The notes under the pieces were generated by a model, which saw only the letters and a list, made by a program, of their open reading frames with translations, had not been told where the DNA came from and searched no databases. From Cytophagales bacterium (GTDB lineage: Bacteria; Bacteroidota; Bacteroidia; Cytophagales; Spirosomataceae): a stretch of 33,513 nucleotides of DNA. This document shows positions 23,817 through 30,594 of the stretch, piece after piece (position 1 is the first letter of the stretch; each line of letters begins with the position of its first letter). The stretch is taken from NCBI GenBank assembly GCA_013298025.1, contig JAAFJE010000037.1:1-33513 (forward strand), given 5' to 3'. The position numbers were made by a program, and so were the translations under genes.

Positions 23817-24239
23817 TCATAAATGCGCATCACCACGTTTCAAATAATCGGTTATCATAATCCTGGCACGCTTATTTGTAATATCCAGTATAATATCCAT
23901 TAGCTCAGGATTATAGCCTAGATGCCCCTCAACAATCCGTTTGCATTGAGCTTCAATACGCTGTATCAGAGCCTCCGACTGCACATGGTTAGACTTTCCC
24001 ATCAAGCCGTATTTTCTCAAAATGCTTAGGCTTGCATTACTCACCCCAATACGCCGAGATAGTTTATTATAAGACCCCATCATAACGGCAGCTTTATCAA
24101 TTATCTCAATCAAGTCAGTTGTGGCGAGCATCAAAGCCCCAGCCCTTTGCTTGGCAAGTTCTTGCTCCATTGCATCGAAGGCATTGATATACTCCTCCTT
24201 AAACTTTGCCGCTTCTTTGCCAGTAAAACCCATCACCAA
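23817..24239 (-). CDS. Rha-like protein lacking the N-terminal part, with C-terminal HTH
   Basis: The protein starts directly in the Rha-family motif VMGFTGKEAAKFKEEYINAFDAMEQEL (in parts), which normally lies in the middle of Rha regulators. The usual N-terminal domain is absent. The start is either TTG at 24239 or ATG at 24233. Residues 50-85 contain a HTH-like segment (SYNKLSRRIGVSNASLSILRK, in parts). Rha proteins are phage regulators that affect lytic growth in some hosts. A promoter with an operator in its spacer lies 65-95 bp upstream, and terminators flank the gene, so it is an independent unit. It may be a true short form or a decayed gene. Confidence 0.6.
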   Translation of the reverse strand: MVMGFTGKEAAKFKEEYINAFDAMEQELAKQRAGALMLATTDLIEIIDKAAVMMGSYNKLSRRIGVSNASLSILRKYGLMGKSNHVQSEALIQRIEAQCKRIVEGHLGYNPELMDIILDITNKRARIMITDYLKRGDAHL

Positions 24240-24285
24240 GCGGTCGTCAATCAGAAAAGCAAGAAAAACTTTAAATATTTTTTGC

Positions 24286-24334
24286 TTTATTGTTTACATC
24301 AACAAAGATATTATTAAAAACAATAATTATCAAA
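24286..24334 (-). promoter_or_regulatory. Promoter with embedded operator upstream of the Rha-like gene
   Basis: Read on the minus strand, TTTG (24331-24334), a 20-bp spacer and TATCTTTG (24303-24310) match the Bacteroidota consensus TTTG-N19/21-TAnnTTTG exactly. The spacer is nearly filled by TTATTGTTTTTAATAATAT (24308-24326), which is identical to 29759-29777 next to the repressor gene. A further TTTATTGTTT lies at 24286-24295, near the expected transcription start. The layout is that of a repressed promoter. Confidence 0.65.
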
Positions 24335-24391
24335 TCAGCCAATTCAATATCGGTAATTCTACCGCATACAACAGGGGTTTTTACGCATAAA
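24335..24391. other. Intergenic stretch with second copy of the 17-mer
   Basis: AACAGGGGTTTTTACGC at 24370-24386 is identical to 20555-20571. It lies between the Rha promoter and the preceding terminator. No gene is supported here; the minus-strand ATGCGTAAAAAC at 24377-24388 repeats the first 12 bases of the Ner-like gene but runs into a stop after nine codons. Confidence 0.5.
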
Positions 24392-24434
24392 AAACGCCCT
24401 CTGGCGTTATGCTCAGAGGGCGTTTGGGGTCAAT
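24392..24434 (-). terminator. Terminator hairpin, copy 2 of the 43-bp direct repeat
   Basis: This copy is identical in all 43 bases to 23763-23805 and has the same 12-bp perfect stem. Here the minus strand continues with T6 after the stem, so it should stop the early operon. It overlaps the last codons of the gene ending at 24430. Confidence 0.85.
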
Positions 24435-24789
24435 CCAAATAGTAAACCGTTGGGTCTGGTATCACAACGGCATACATATCACGTGTGCCACTACCACTAC
24501 AAATATAAGGTTTAATCCATTCCAGAAACTGCTCTATGTGTTCGTTATTTGCCTTGGCTCTACTGTACAATGCCCAGGTACGTCGTTGCTTATCGTAGTA
24601 CAACCTACATACAGAACGATTTTTCCCCAAAAAATAGTTGGCACCACACAAAACATTTTTATCAATCTCAATGGCAATTTTCGGCTTTTCTTCTAGCTCG
24701 CCAATCATGTACTTTAGGGTATCTATTACCTCTGTTGGGGTATCTTCTCGTAGCCTCGCCCCAAAAATCAACTCTGTAGTTCCCATCAT
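24430..24789 (-). CDS. Conserved phage hypothetical protein, end of early operon
   Basis: This 119-aa protein opens with TELIFGARLREDTPTEVIDT and ends with EHIEQFLEWIKPYICSGSG and a tail PDPTVYYLD. I recognise this start and end pattern from small hypothetical proteins in many phage and prophage early regions, but no function is known to me. Two Met codons begin the frame (24789 and 24786). A 12-bp stem terminator covers its stop, so it closes the early transcript that begins at the Ner-like gene. Confidence 0.6.
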   Translation of the reverse strand: MMGTTELIFGARLREDTPTEVIDTLKYMIGELEEKPKIAIEIDKNVLCGANYFLGKNRSVCRLYYDKQRRTWALYSRAKANNEHIEQFLEWIKPYICSGSGTRDMYAVVIPDPTVYYLD

Positions 24790-24803
24790 CTTAGCTTTTA
24801 AGA

Positions 24804-24830
24804 ATCGCCGCCAGCAATACCAACGGCGAT
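24804..24830 (-). other. Small intergenic hairpin
   Basis: ATCGCCG and CGGCGAT form a 7-bp stem with a 13-nt loop in the 48-bp gap before the gene at 24789. On the minus strand it is followed by ATTCTTAAAAG, not a T-run, so it may be a weak terminator or an mRNA processing or stability element. Confidence 0.5.
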
Positions 24831-24837
24831 AATGATT

Positions 24838-25500
24838 TTATTCAACTAAAAATTTTGCTTCGGTTATCGACAAAGGCAAAATCAGCTTCTCGCCATCTTT
24901 CCCTTTGTACTCACACCTAATGTATTCCTTCGAGCGTACAGGTTTATAGGCATTCTGAATGATGCCTATGGCATCCAAAAAGTTCTTGTCCCCCTGCTGT
25001 TCCGCCAGTTGTTTCAGCATCAGTACCCTACTTGCCTTCAAGTTGCCCTTGGTATCCTTTACGAGCAATCTCATCACCGCACTTACAAGTGCTTTTGAAG
25101 ACTCATCTTTTACCAAGCTCTCAAGGTACTCTTTTACCTTTTCAATGCCTACGTTTACGGTGTCGTCCCAGCCGTCATTCACATTATACCCAAGGCTAAT
25201 GGTAATTGAACCATCTTCCGACGAAAATGTATGCGAGTTTTGCAAATCAGTGTTACACTCAAACAGTTCCTTTTTTGCCTCAACAAGCGTTTTAAAATCA
25301 TTAAAAACCCTTGTCTTCACCTCACTTAATTGTGCCGAAACCTGCTGGAGCAAAGGGAAGGCCTTCTCTACGGTTTCGGTTACGAGTGCCTTATAGGTTG
25401 CTCTCTCAGTTTTTATTCTCTCTTTCTTTTCTGCCTCTTCTTTTTGAAGTTGGTCAAGTAAAGCTCTTTTTTGTTCGGGGGTTAAATTATCTAAAGTCAT
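24838..25500 (-). CDS. DUF3164-like early phage protein
   Basis: The start is taken at the ATG ending at 25500 (MTLDNLTPEQKRALLDQL), giving 220 aa; the longer frame has 17 extra hydrophobic residues from another gene's sequence. The protein resembles DUF3164, a family of Mu-type early proteins: a charged N-terminal helix, FKTLVEAKKELF, DGSITISLGYNVNDGWDDTV, an AVMRLLVKDTKGNLKASRV segment and a final RSKEYIRCEYKGKDGEKL. DUF3164 proteins occur near Gam and GemA genes; the biochemical role is unknown. It overlaps the small membrane gene by 14 bp. Confidence 0.75.
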   Translation of the reverse strand: MTLDNLTPEQKRALLDQLQKEEAEKKERIKTERATYKALVTETVEKAFPLLQQVSAQLSEVKTRVFNDFKTLVEAKKELFECNTDLQNSHTFSSEDGSITISLGYNVNDGWDDTVNVGIEKVKEYLESLVKDESSKALVSAVMRLLVKDTKGNLKASRVLMLKQLAEQQGDKNFLDAIGIIQNAYKPVRSKEYIRCEYKGKDGEKLILPLSITEAKFLVE

Positions 25501-25624
25501 AGCCAAAAAAATATGGTAAAATTGAGTAAAAAATAACAAATACAATTGCAAAAATTATTGAGTAGGCCATAAAACAAACATCCCATTTGTCTCGCCATAA
25601 TAGTATATCTTTTAGGTCTTTCAT
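25487..25624 (-). CDS. Small single-span membrane protein (45 aa)
   Basis: This short frame starts at the ATG ending at 25624. It has a charged N-terminus (MKDLKDILLWRDKWDV), one strong transmembrane segment (residues 18-41, rich in Ile, Phe and Val) and a short tail GYDFR. The stop overlaps the start of the DUF3164-like gene by 14 bp, and its own start lies 13 bp after the previous stop, so it fits the operon exactly. Function is unknown; small membrane proteins in early phage operons may affect host physiology or superinfection. Confidence 0.6.
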   Translation of the reverse strand: MKDLKDILLWRDKWDVCFMAYSIIFAIVFVIFYSILPYFFGYDFR

Positions 25625-25637
25625 TCAATGGTTTTGG

Positions 25638-25964
25638 TTAAAAGTCCAACAGTTGTTTTACCGTTAGGTAGTGTTTATGAAAAGGAGCAATCAAGTATCG
25701 TATTGCATCAATGTTTTGAGTATTTACAGGATAGCTGTCTATAATTTGATACATTAATACAAGCTGGTAAAACTGAAAATGATACGTTTTAACATCAGGA
25801 ATAGCCCACATTTGCCTCATCAATTTTTCACTTTCAGCGATAGCATAAGCATGTTCTGCGACATTCAAAAGTTTAAATTTATTGTTTTTATCAAGCAAAT
25901 CAGCCAATATCTGCTTGAGCATAAATTGCTGAGTTTTATCAAGTACTATTTTGTATTTTCTCAT
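25638..25964 (-). CDS. Hypothetical early phage protein (108 aa)
   Basis: This is a mostly helical, aromatic-rich protein (MRKYKIVLDKTQQFMLKQIL, then YHFQFYQLVLMYQIID). It overlaps the GemA gene by 4 bp and so is translated with it. No family or motif was recognised. Codon use and composition match the neighbours, which supports it as a real gene. Confidence 0.6.
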   Translation of the reverse strand: MRKYKIVLDKTQQFMLKQILADLLDKNNKFKLLNVAEHAYAIAESEKLMRQMWAIPDVKTYHFQFYQLVLMYQIIDSYPVNTQNIDAIRYLIAPFHKHYLTVKQLLDF

Positions 25965-26404
25965 GCAAGTAGGTCTTTTACAGCTTTATTTGCTTCTTGT
26001 TCGTAGGTGTTTTTTCTAAATCTTTCAACCTGATTTACCAGTTTTATTAGTTCATCAGTCGTGTACAAGTTCAAATCTTTCTTCAAATACCCAACGTGCT
26101 TAATAAACTCATAAATACCATACATATTTGGCTTTTTGTCCTTCACAAACTTGTATGTACGGCCATCCTGTGTTACATATTCACCCATTGAAGCAAGCAA
26201 GTAAATAACTTTACGCCTCATTTTTTGTGGGCCACCTTTCTCTTCTTGCTTTACCCATTTTTCAAGCATTCCAAGCTCATTATCGGTAAGCTCTGTCAGG
26301 CTTTTTTTATGGAATCTGTCCTTAACGATGCTTTCTATTTGCTCCTTGTCAATACTTTTCTGTTTTGCGATGGCAAAAAGCCTCGAAAATCTATTATTGC
26401 TCAT
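25961..26404 (-). CDS. gemA: GemA/Gp16-like regulator (DUF1018)
   Basis: This 147-aa protein begins MSNNRFSRLFAIAKQKSIDK and continues with the DUF1018 pattern: LTDNELGMLEKWVKQ, MRRKVIYLLASMG, YEFIKHVGYLKKDLNLYTTDELIKLVNQVERF (in parts). In Mu, GemA/gp16 alters host gene expression and DNA supercoiling and lies in the early to middle region. The gene sits among early genes here too. It overlaps its neighbours on both sides (4 and 11 bp). Confidence 0.8.
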   Translation of the reverse strand: MSNNRFSRLFAIAKQKSIDKEQIESIVKDRFHKKSLTELTDNELGMLEKWVKQEEKGGPQKMRRKVIYLLASMGEYVTQDGRTYKFVKDKKPNMYGIYEFIKHVGYLKKDLNLYTTDELIKLVNQVERFRKNTYEQEANKAVKDLLA

Positions 26405-26810
26405 GTTCTTGGTAGTTTAGTTGGAATGCCAAAAAATCTTCTGGTTCAATATTTTCAACATACATACTGTAGGCTGTTTCAAGCTCATTATCGGAGTTGA
26501 TATGAGGTATTTTAACACCAAAAAAGAAACCTTCGCAGCCATACACATTTGTCAAAACATCAATGTGTTGGGTCAATGCCTTGCAAATCTGAGGTAAAAG
26601 TGCCTGTACATAAGTAGTCCGTCCAATCAACTTCCAAGCCAATTCAAACGTTACATTATTTTCATCTACCAATCTAACCGTTCGAGTAATAGCCCCCAAT
26701 GTTTCTTTATGCTCCGAGTATTTTATACCATTTTCAAGCCTTTCATTGACCCATGAATCAAGCGCTGGCTCATTCATCAGAATATATACTTTATCAGTTT
26801 GCATATTCAA
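26394..26810 (-). CDS. Hypothetical early phage protein (138 aa)
   Basis: This protein has a mixed alpha/beta pattern, with YILMNEPALDSWVNERLENG at the start, a middle strand VTFELAWKLIG and a final region VENIEPEDFLAF. It lies directly after the MuB-like gene (no gap) and overlaps GemA by 11 bp. No known motif is visible. It is not a recognisable Gam protein, which many Mu-like phages carry nearby. Confidence 0.6.
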   Translation of the reverse strand: MNMQTDKVYILMNEPALDSWVNERLENGIKYSEHKETLGAITRTVRLVDENNVTFELAWKLIGRTTYVQALLPQICKALTQHIDVLTNVYGCEGFFFGVKIPHINSDNELETAYSMYVENIEPEDFLAFQLNYQEHEQ

Positions 26811-27683
26811 TTAAGATGCCTTTTTGTAGTTTTTTTCGAGCAAATACATTTCAACAATTCTTCTTACCACCCTCAAATCCTTCGATTTACCAGCCTCTTT
26901 AACTACTAAAGTTGCTTCATTGTCATTCAGTCCATTCTCAATCGCAATCTTTCTTACGTCAGCCTCAAACACCTCATTTTTACTGGGCAAAACATACAAC
27001 AAATTACCTCCCAAGCGGCTGTTAATCTCCTTGTATGCTTGCTTGTTTTTATTACACCCTTTTGTAAGTCTTTGACGAAGAAACGGAGCTCCAGCAACTA
27101 CAAACCCTGCACTGTCTTCGGTTTTATTGTATAGCGTTTTATACAGTTGTATAACCCCTTCCTTTAGCTTGTCAAACTCATCAAAAATGATTAAAGGATT
27201 ATCCATTTCATTGAGTCTTTTTAAAATCACATCCACCATTTCAGCCACACTGCCATAATACTCTTCACCCATAGCCTGTAATATTTTTGAAAGAAAAACC
27301 TTTTTTGTCCAATACTCTTCACATTCTACATACATCACATTTTTATTTTCACTGGCATACCATCGCAATGAACAGCTTTTACCACACCCAGCCTCATCTG
27401 CGATGCCTATACTCTTATGGTTCATCTGAGCATCTCTACAAATATTATGTAGCCGCTTTACGTTACTTGTTATGCTCAATTTCCAAGCGATTTTATAGCC
27501 TGTCCAGTTTTGAGCAACACGCCAAAGGTCGTCAGATATATTTGTCCATTTCCCGTTGAGCATATTGCTCAAAGTTGCATTCGATATACCAATCATCTTA
27601 GACGCTTTATTGGCCGATGTATCAGTATTGACCATTTTTTTACTGAGTGCCGATACGATGGCATTTTTAGTTGAAGTATCCAT
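26811..27683 (-). CDS. MuB-like AAA ATPase, transposition target-selection protein
   Basis: This 290-aa protein starts with a small HTH domain (about residues 20-62, with ANKASKMIGISNATLSNML). The ATPase core follows: Walker A ADEAGCGKS (95-103), Walker B LIIFDEFD (164-171), and a C-terminal helical domain with DLRVVRRIVEMYLLEK. This is the architecture of MuB and TnsC-type activators, which bind DNA as ATP filaments, choose the target and activate the transposase. It lies 39 bp after the transposase gene, as B follows A in Mu. Confidence 0.85.
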   Translation of the reverse strand: MDTSTKNAIVSALSKKMVNTDTSANKASKMIGISNATLSNMLNGKWTNISDDLWRVAQNWTGYKIAWKLSITSNVKRLHNICRDAQMNHKSIGIADEAGCGKSCSLRWYASENKNVMYVECEEYWTKKVFLSKILQAMGEEYYGSVAEMVDVILKRLNEMDNPLIIFDEFDKLKEGVIQLYKTLYNKTEDSAGFVVAGAPFLRQRLTKGCNKNKQAYKEINSRLGGNLLYVLPSKNEVFEADVRKIAIENGLNDNEATLVVKEAGKSKDLRVVRRIVEMYLLEKNYKKAS

Positions 27684-27722
27684 ATTTGTTTGATTATTTG
27701 TTTCTCATCCGGTTTGAATAGG

Positions 27723-29447
27723 TTAATTATCCCAGTCCTTATCATAAATATCTTCCTTACGTGAACTCTTACCTACATACGCTTCCTCTTGCTTATATGA
27801 AGCCTCTTTGCCCCAATAGCCAATAAGTTTACTTTCGTCAATCGCCTCAATTTTAGTCTTTATCTCGTCCATTTTCGCTTCATCAATAGCTTTATTAATT
27901 CGTTTGTATTTCCCAATGGCCTCACCATTTGCATTTGTCCCTCGTGTCACATTTGCTTCAAAACGCTTTAAACTCCCTATAAAATCACCGTCTTTTTCTG
28001 AAAAAAGAAAAACCTCATTCAAGTCTTTATCATCATACTTCATAATCACCGAACCTTCACGCTCAAGCCGTACTAGCATTTCGTAGTTCTCTACCATATA
28101 GGTACAACGCTCGTGATTTATTTCAGTGTTGAACTGTCGATTGCGCATAGTAAGCGATTTTTGAAGCCAGAATAAATCTGCTATTTGCCATGTTTCAACC
28201 TTAATCAAATCATCATTCATCATATTGACTGAAATTCTCCAGAGTTCGGATGGTGAGTAAGGCATACGATGTTTGTTTTGTCGGCCATAGTCAGTAATTT
28301 TTGTAGAGCGATATTGCTCAATGAAACGCTCTGCTTCGGCAGCCATTTGGCTCAGTCCTATACCCTTTTCGCTGATAATTTTAGCCTGTTGTTTTTGCCA
28401 ATCCGTAGTCACGTGTGCAGCCTCACGAGTAGATTTTACACCTTGTCCATAATAATAATCAGATTGGGTCAAGAACACCGTTTGAAACGTACCAATAGTA
28501 CGCTCAAGATGTTGTTTACCTTCTGCTCTGTGAGTTATTGTAATTCTTGTCCCAAATTCCTCGAACTTTTTAAAAATAGCCTGAAATTCAGGTGTACTAT
28601 GACCAGGGAAGCGGTCAAATACAATCTCCTTTGGCAACGAGCTAGTACGATTCACAGCCATCTTTAGGGCATCTGTATATACCCATCTATTTTCTGGCGA
28701 ATCAGACGTTGAAAAACACCACCCGACAATATCCCCACTGTGATTATCATACACAAATACGCAGTATAGGAATACACTCTTGCCAAAATGTTCAAAAGGG
28801 AGCAAATTAATTCTGGTACCATCTACCTCCCAACGGTCGTTTGCCTGTGGGCATCGGAGTCCATGCAGTACACTTTCAAAACCTTGCTTATATCTATTGC
28901 CTTTGTCAAATCGTTTATCGCTTGCGAGCGATTTTAGGTGTCCATCAGCCAACCGATGCGAAAACCAACTATCAGAAGGTATATCCTTACCTGTGAGCTT
29001 ACAATTATGCTTTACAATACGTTTAATATGCTCACCTGATAGATTTCGTCTGTCCAACCGAAAATACAATATCCAAGCATCTAGTTCTACATCGTTTTTA
29101 TACTTTGCCGCATTTTGATTTCCTGTACCTCTTACTTTTTTAACGCCATCGACCCCCTTTTTTTTCCAGTCCGTTAGCAAACGCCGAAAATTGTCATAGT
29201 TTAGGGTTTTAATGAAGCTCACCTTTATCTTGCCTTCAACAATCAGACGCTCTATGTCTTTATATATACAACCAGTCTTCACACCATCATCCAATAAATT
29301 CAATATTTTAGCTATCACTGCTGTATTCTTAGCAACCTCAACCCTTTTTTCATAGCTGACATTTTGATTACTAGCCGAAATAGCTTGTAAATAATAGCTA
29401 TAATCATTTTTGTAAGCATGTAATATGTAATATGAAATATCTGACAT
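27723..29447 (-). CDS. MuA-like DDE transposase
   Basis: This 574-aa protein has an N-terminal HTH region (about residues 40-190) and a retroviral-integrase-type core. Asp209 (WEVDGTR), Asp278 (IVFDRFPGH) and Glu315 (KQHLERTIGTF) are the likely catalytic triad, with 36 residues between the last two, compared with 55 in MuA. A beta-barrel-like domain follows at about 400-500 (YMVENYEMLVRLEREGSVIM, in parts), and a charged C-terminal tail probably contacts the MuB-like partner. It integrates and replicates the phage by transposition, using the end repeats at 30287-30587 and the unseen left end. Confidence 0.9.
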   Translation of the reverse strand: MSDISYYILHAYKNDYSYYLQAISASNQNVSYEKRVEVAKNTAVIAKILNLLDDGVKTGCIYKDIERLIVEGKIKVSFIKTLNYDNFRRLLTDWKKKGVDGVKKVRGTGNQNAAKYKNDVELDAWILYFRLDRRNLSGEHIKRIVKHNCKLTGKDIPSDSWFSHRLADGHLKSLASDKRFDKGNRYKQGFESVLHGLRCPQANDRWEVDGTRINLLPFEHFGKSVFLYCVFVYDNHSGDIVGWCFSTSDSPENRWVYTDALKMAVNRTSSLPKEIVFDRFPGHSTPEFQAIFKKFEEFGTRITITHRAEGKQHLERTIGTFQTVFLTQSDYYYGQGVKSTREAAHVTTDWQKQQAKIISEKGIGLSQMAAEAERFIEQYRSTKITDYGRQNKHRMPYSPSELWRISVNMMNDDLIKVETWQIADLFWLQKSLTMRNRQFNTEINHERCTYMVENYEMLVRLEREGSVIMKYDDKDLNEVFLFSEKDGDFIGSLKRFEANVTRGTNANGEAIGKYKRINKAIDEAKMDEIKTKIEAIDESKLIGYWGKEASYKQEEAYVGKSSRKEDIYDKDWDN

Positions 29448-29483
29448 CAGTTGTACTATTTTAATTACAATCCATATTTTTCA

Positions 29484-29660
29484 TTACTTAGTCAAACCAA
29501 GTATTTTATTGCTTTCCACAATAGTTTCAGCCGCTTTTGATATTTTATCATTCCGACGAGATCCATATATCAGTACTCGTCGCACGTAATCGTAAGAATA
29601 TCCTGTAATTCTTGCGATTTTACGTATATCTCCGTATTCAATTCCCGTGTTTTTACGCAT
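29484..29660 (-). CDS. Ner-like small HTH regulator (58 aa)
   Basis: This short gene starts at the ATG ending at 29660 and encodes MRKNTGIEYGDIRKIARITG, then YSYDYVRRVL and a final helix. The pattern is a compact helix-turn-helix of the kind seen in small Bacteroidota phage regulators. It is the first gene of the early operon, 36 bp before the transposase, the place of ner in Mu, which lowers early and repressor transcription. No other frame covers this gap, and a candidate promoter (29711-29742) lies upstream. Confidence 0.7.
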   Translation of the reverse strand: MRKNTGIEYGDIRKIARITGYSYDYVRRVLIYGSRRNDKISKAAETIVESNKILGLTK

Positions 29661-29702
29661 ACAACCTATTGTTTTGTTTTATAATTTTGTCTTAAATTGT
29701 TA

Positions 29703-29777
29703 AGACAATACAAATATTAACGCTAAAAACAATATAAGCAAATCATTGGCAATATTATTTATTGTTTTTAATAATAT
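29703..29777. promoter_or_regulatory. Divergent early/repressor control region with operators
   Basis: On the minus strand, TTTG (rc of 29739-29742), a 19-bp spacer and TAATATTTG (rc of 29711-29719) form a candidate early promoter for the Ner-like gene. Repressor-type boxes lie in and around it: GACAATACAA near 29704, AAAACAATATAA at 29727 and TTATTGTTTTTAATAATAT at 29759-29777. The last is identical to the box inside the Rha promoter. The plus-strand repressor gene starts 27 bp further on. Confidence 0.6.
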
Positions 29778-29803
29778 TTTTTATTCAACTAAAAATATTA
29801 CAC

Positions 29804-30247
29804 ATGACACTTAGTACAGAGGGCCAACGATTACGCCAGTTACGAGAAGACTTGGGAATGAATCAAACAGAATTTGCAAGCAGCATAGGAATTAAGCAAT
29901 CGCATTTATCTGCTATTGAAAATGATAATTCGTCGATGTCTTTAGACATCATGAAGAAACTATTTGATGAGTACAGCTACAATCCATTATACCATATTAA
30001 AGGTATAGGCGTGCCAATTATTGACAGAGACAATCCTTCATTATCACATTCAGCAATATTTGAACAACGAGGGATTTACGCTCCAAAAGATACAGATAAG
30101 AAAATATTAGAACAAAGTCAGGCTCTTTTCAAAGAAAATATAGAACTCACAAAGGTAAATATGAGTTTGAGAGAAAAAATACAATCCCTTCAAGATAAAA
30201 TTATCGCACTTCAAGAAAAGTTATTGTCCAGAGAAATATCCTCCTAA
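29804..30247 (+). CDS. XRE-family phage repressor with coiled-coil tail
   Basis: The start is taken at the ATG at 29804 (MTLSTEGQRLRQLRED), giving 147 aa; the frame upstream runs through the operator DNA. Residues 8-62 are a lambda/P22-type HTH with GMNQTEFASSIGIKQSHLSA as the core. The C-terminal 50 residues are a leucine-rich coiled coil (IELTKVNMSLREKIQSLQDK, and on), probably for dimer or higher oligomer formation. No peptidase domain is seen, so SOS self-cleavage is not expected. It is divergent from the early operon, the place of the c repressor in Mu, and should bind the shared TTATTGTTT boxes. Confidence 0.8.
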   Translation: MTLSTEGQRLRQLREDLGMNQTEFASSIGIKQSHLSAIENDNSSMSLDIMKKLFDEYSYNPLYHIKGIGVPIIDRDNPSLSHSAIFEQRGIYAPKDTDKKILEQSQALFKENIELTKVNMSLREKIQSLQDKIIALQEKLLSREISS

Positions 30248-30286
30248 TTTTACGACAAATACATAAATTGTATTTTTTTAAGTTAC

Positions 30287-30310
30287 TTTGTGAAGTTTCG
30301 TTTTGCATAT
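30287..30310 (+). repeat. Transposase-binding end repeat, inner copy
   Basis: TTTGTGAAGTTTCGTTTTGC followed by ATAT is identical over 24 bp to 30477-30500. It is the innermost of three same-orientation copies at the phage end, 190 bp from the next. Confidence 0.8.
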
Positions 30311-30341
30311 ACCCTTAAAAACAGTCCAAGGTCATACAATA

Positions 30342-30401
30342 TTAAATCAATTAGAAAAGGGCTGAAATTCTATATTTTCAGCCCTTTTCTAATTGATTTA
30401 A
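30342..30401. terminator. Long perfect inverted repeat, likely terminator of the repressor gene
   Basis: Arms 30342-30367 and 30376-30401 are perfectly complementary over 26 bp around an 8-nt loop. The inner part, AAAAGGGCTGAAA with TTTCAGCCCTTTT, is a standard GC-stem terminator in both directions; the AT-rich outer part extends it. It lies between two end repeats and would block transcripts crossing the phage boundary. Confidence 0.75.
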
Positions 30402-30476
30402 AGCATTTTATACATAAAATCTAATTTTATTAAGCTTTTTTAAACAGATTCCCTATCAAAACAACCAATATTCTAA

Positions 30477-30500
30477 TTTGTGAAGTTTCGTTTTGCATAT
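30477..30500 (+). repeat. Transposase-binding end repeat, middle copy
   Basis: This is an exact 24-bp copy of 30287-30310, located 92 bp from the outermost copy. Mu also has three unequally spaced MuA sites at each end. Confidence 0.8.
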
Positions 30501-30568
30501 TATTTTCTTATAAAATGTAATCAACTATCTTATTATCAATGATTTATACTTTTTTTTCAAAGGTAAGT

Positions 30569-30587
30569 TTTGTGAAAGTTCGTTATA
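30569..30587 (+). repeat. Transposase-binding end repeat, outermost copy, next to host junction
   Basis: TTTGTGAAAGTTCGTTATA matches the core of the two inner copies (14 of 16 core positions, TTTGTGAA and CGTT kept). It lies 7 bp inside the inferred junction at about 30594, where the sirtuin frame begins. Confidence 0.7.
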
Positions 30588-30594
30588 CCCCCCA

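Larger units (their letters stand above)
1..30594. mobile_element. Mu-like transposable prophage, left end outside window
   Basis: The block holds a DDE transposase and MuB-type ATPase pair, a Ner-like protein, GemA, Mu-type head genes (gp28, gp29, F, G, I and T analogues), sheath, tube, frameshifted chaperone, tape measure, baseplate and lysis genes. The right boundary is placed just outside the last end repeat (30569-30587). There the sequence passes into a sirtuin reading frame that lacks its N-terminus. A terminal CA at 30593-30594 would fit the TG...CA ends of Mu-family elements, but the exact base is inferred. The other end is not in the window. No frameshift or premature stop is visible in the core genes, so the phage may be functional. 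Confidence 0.9.
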
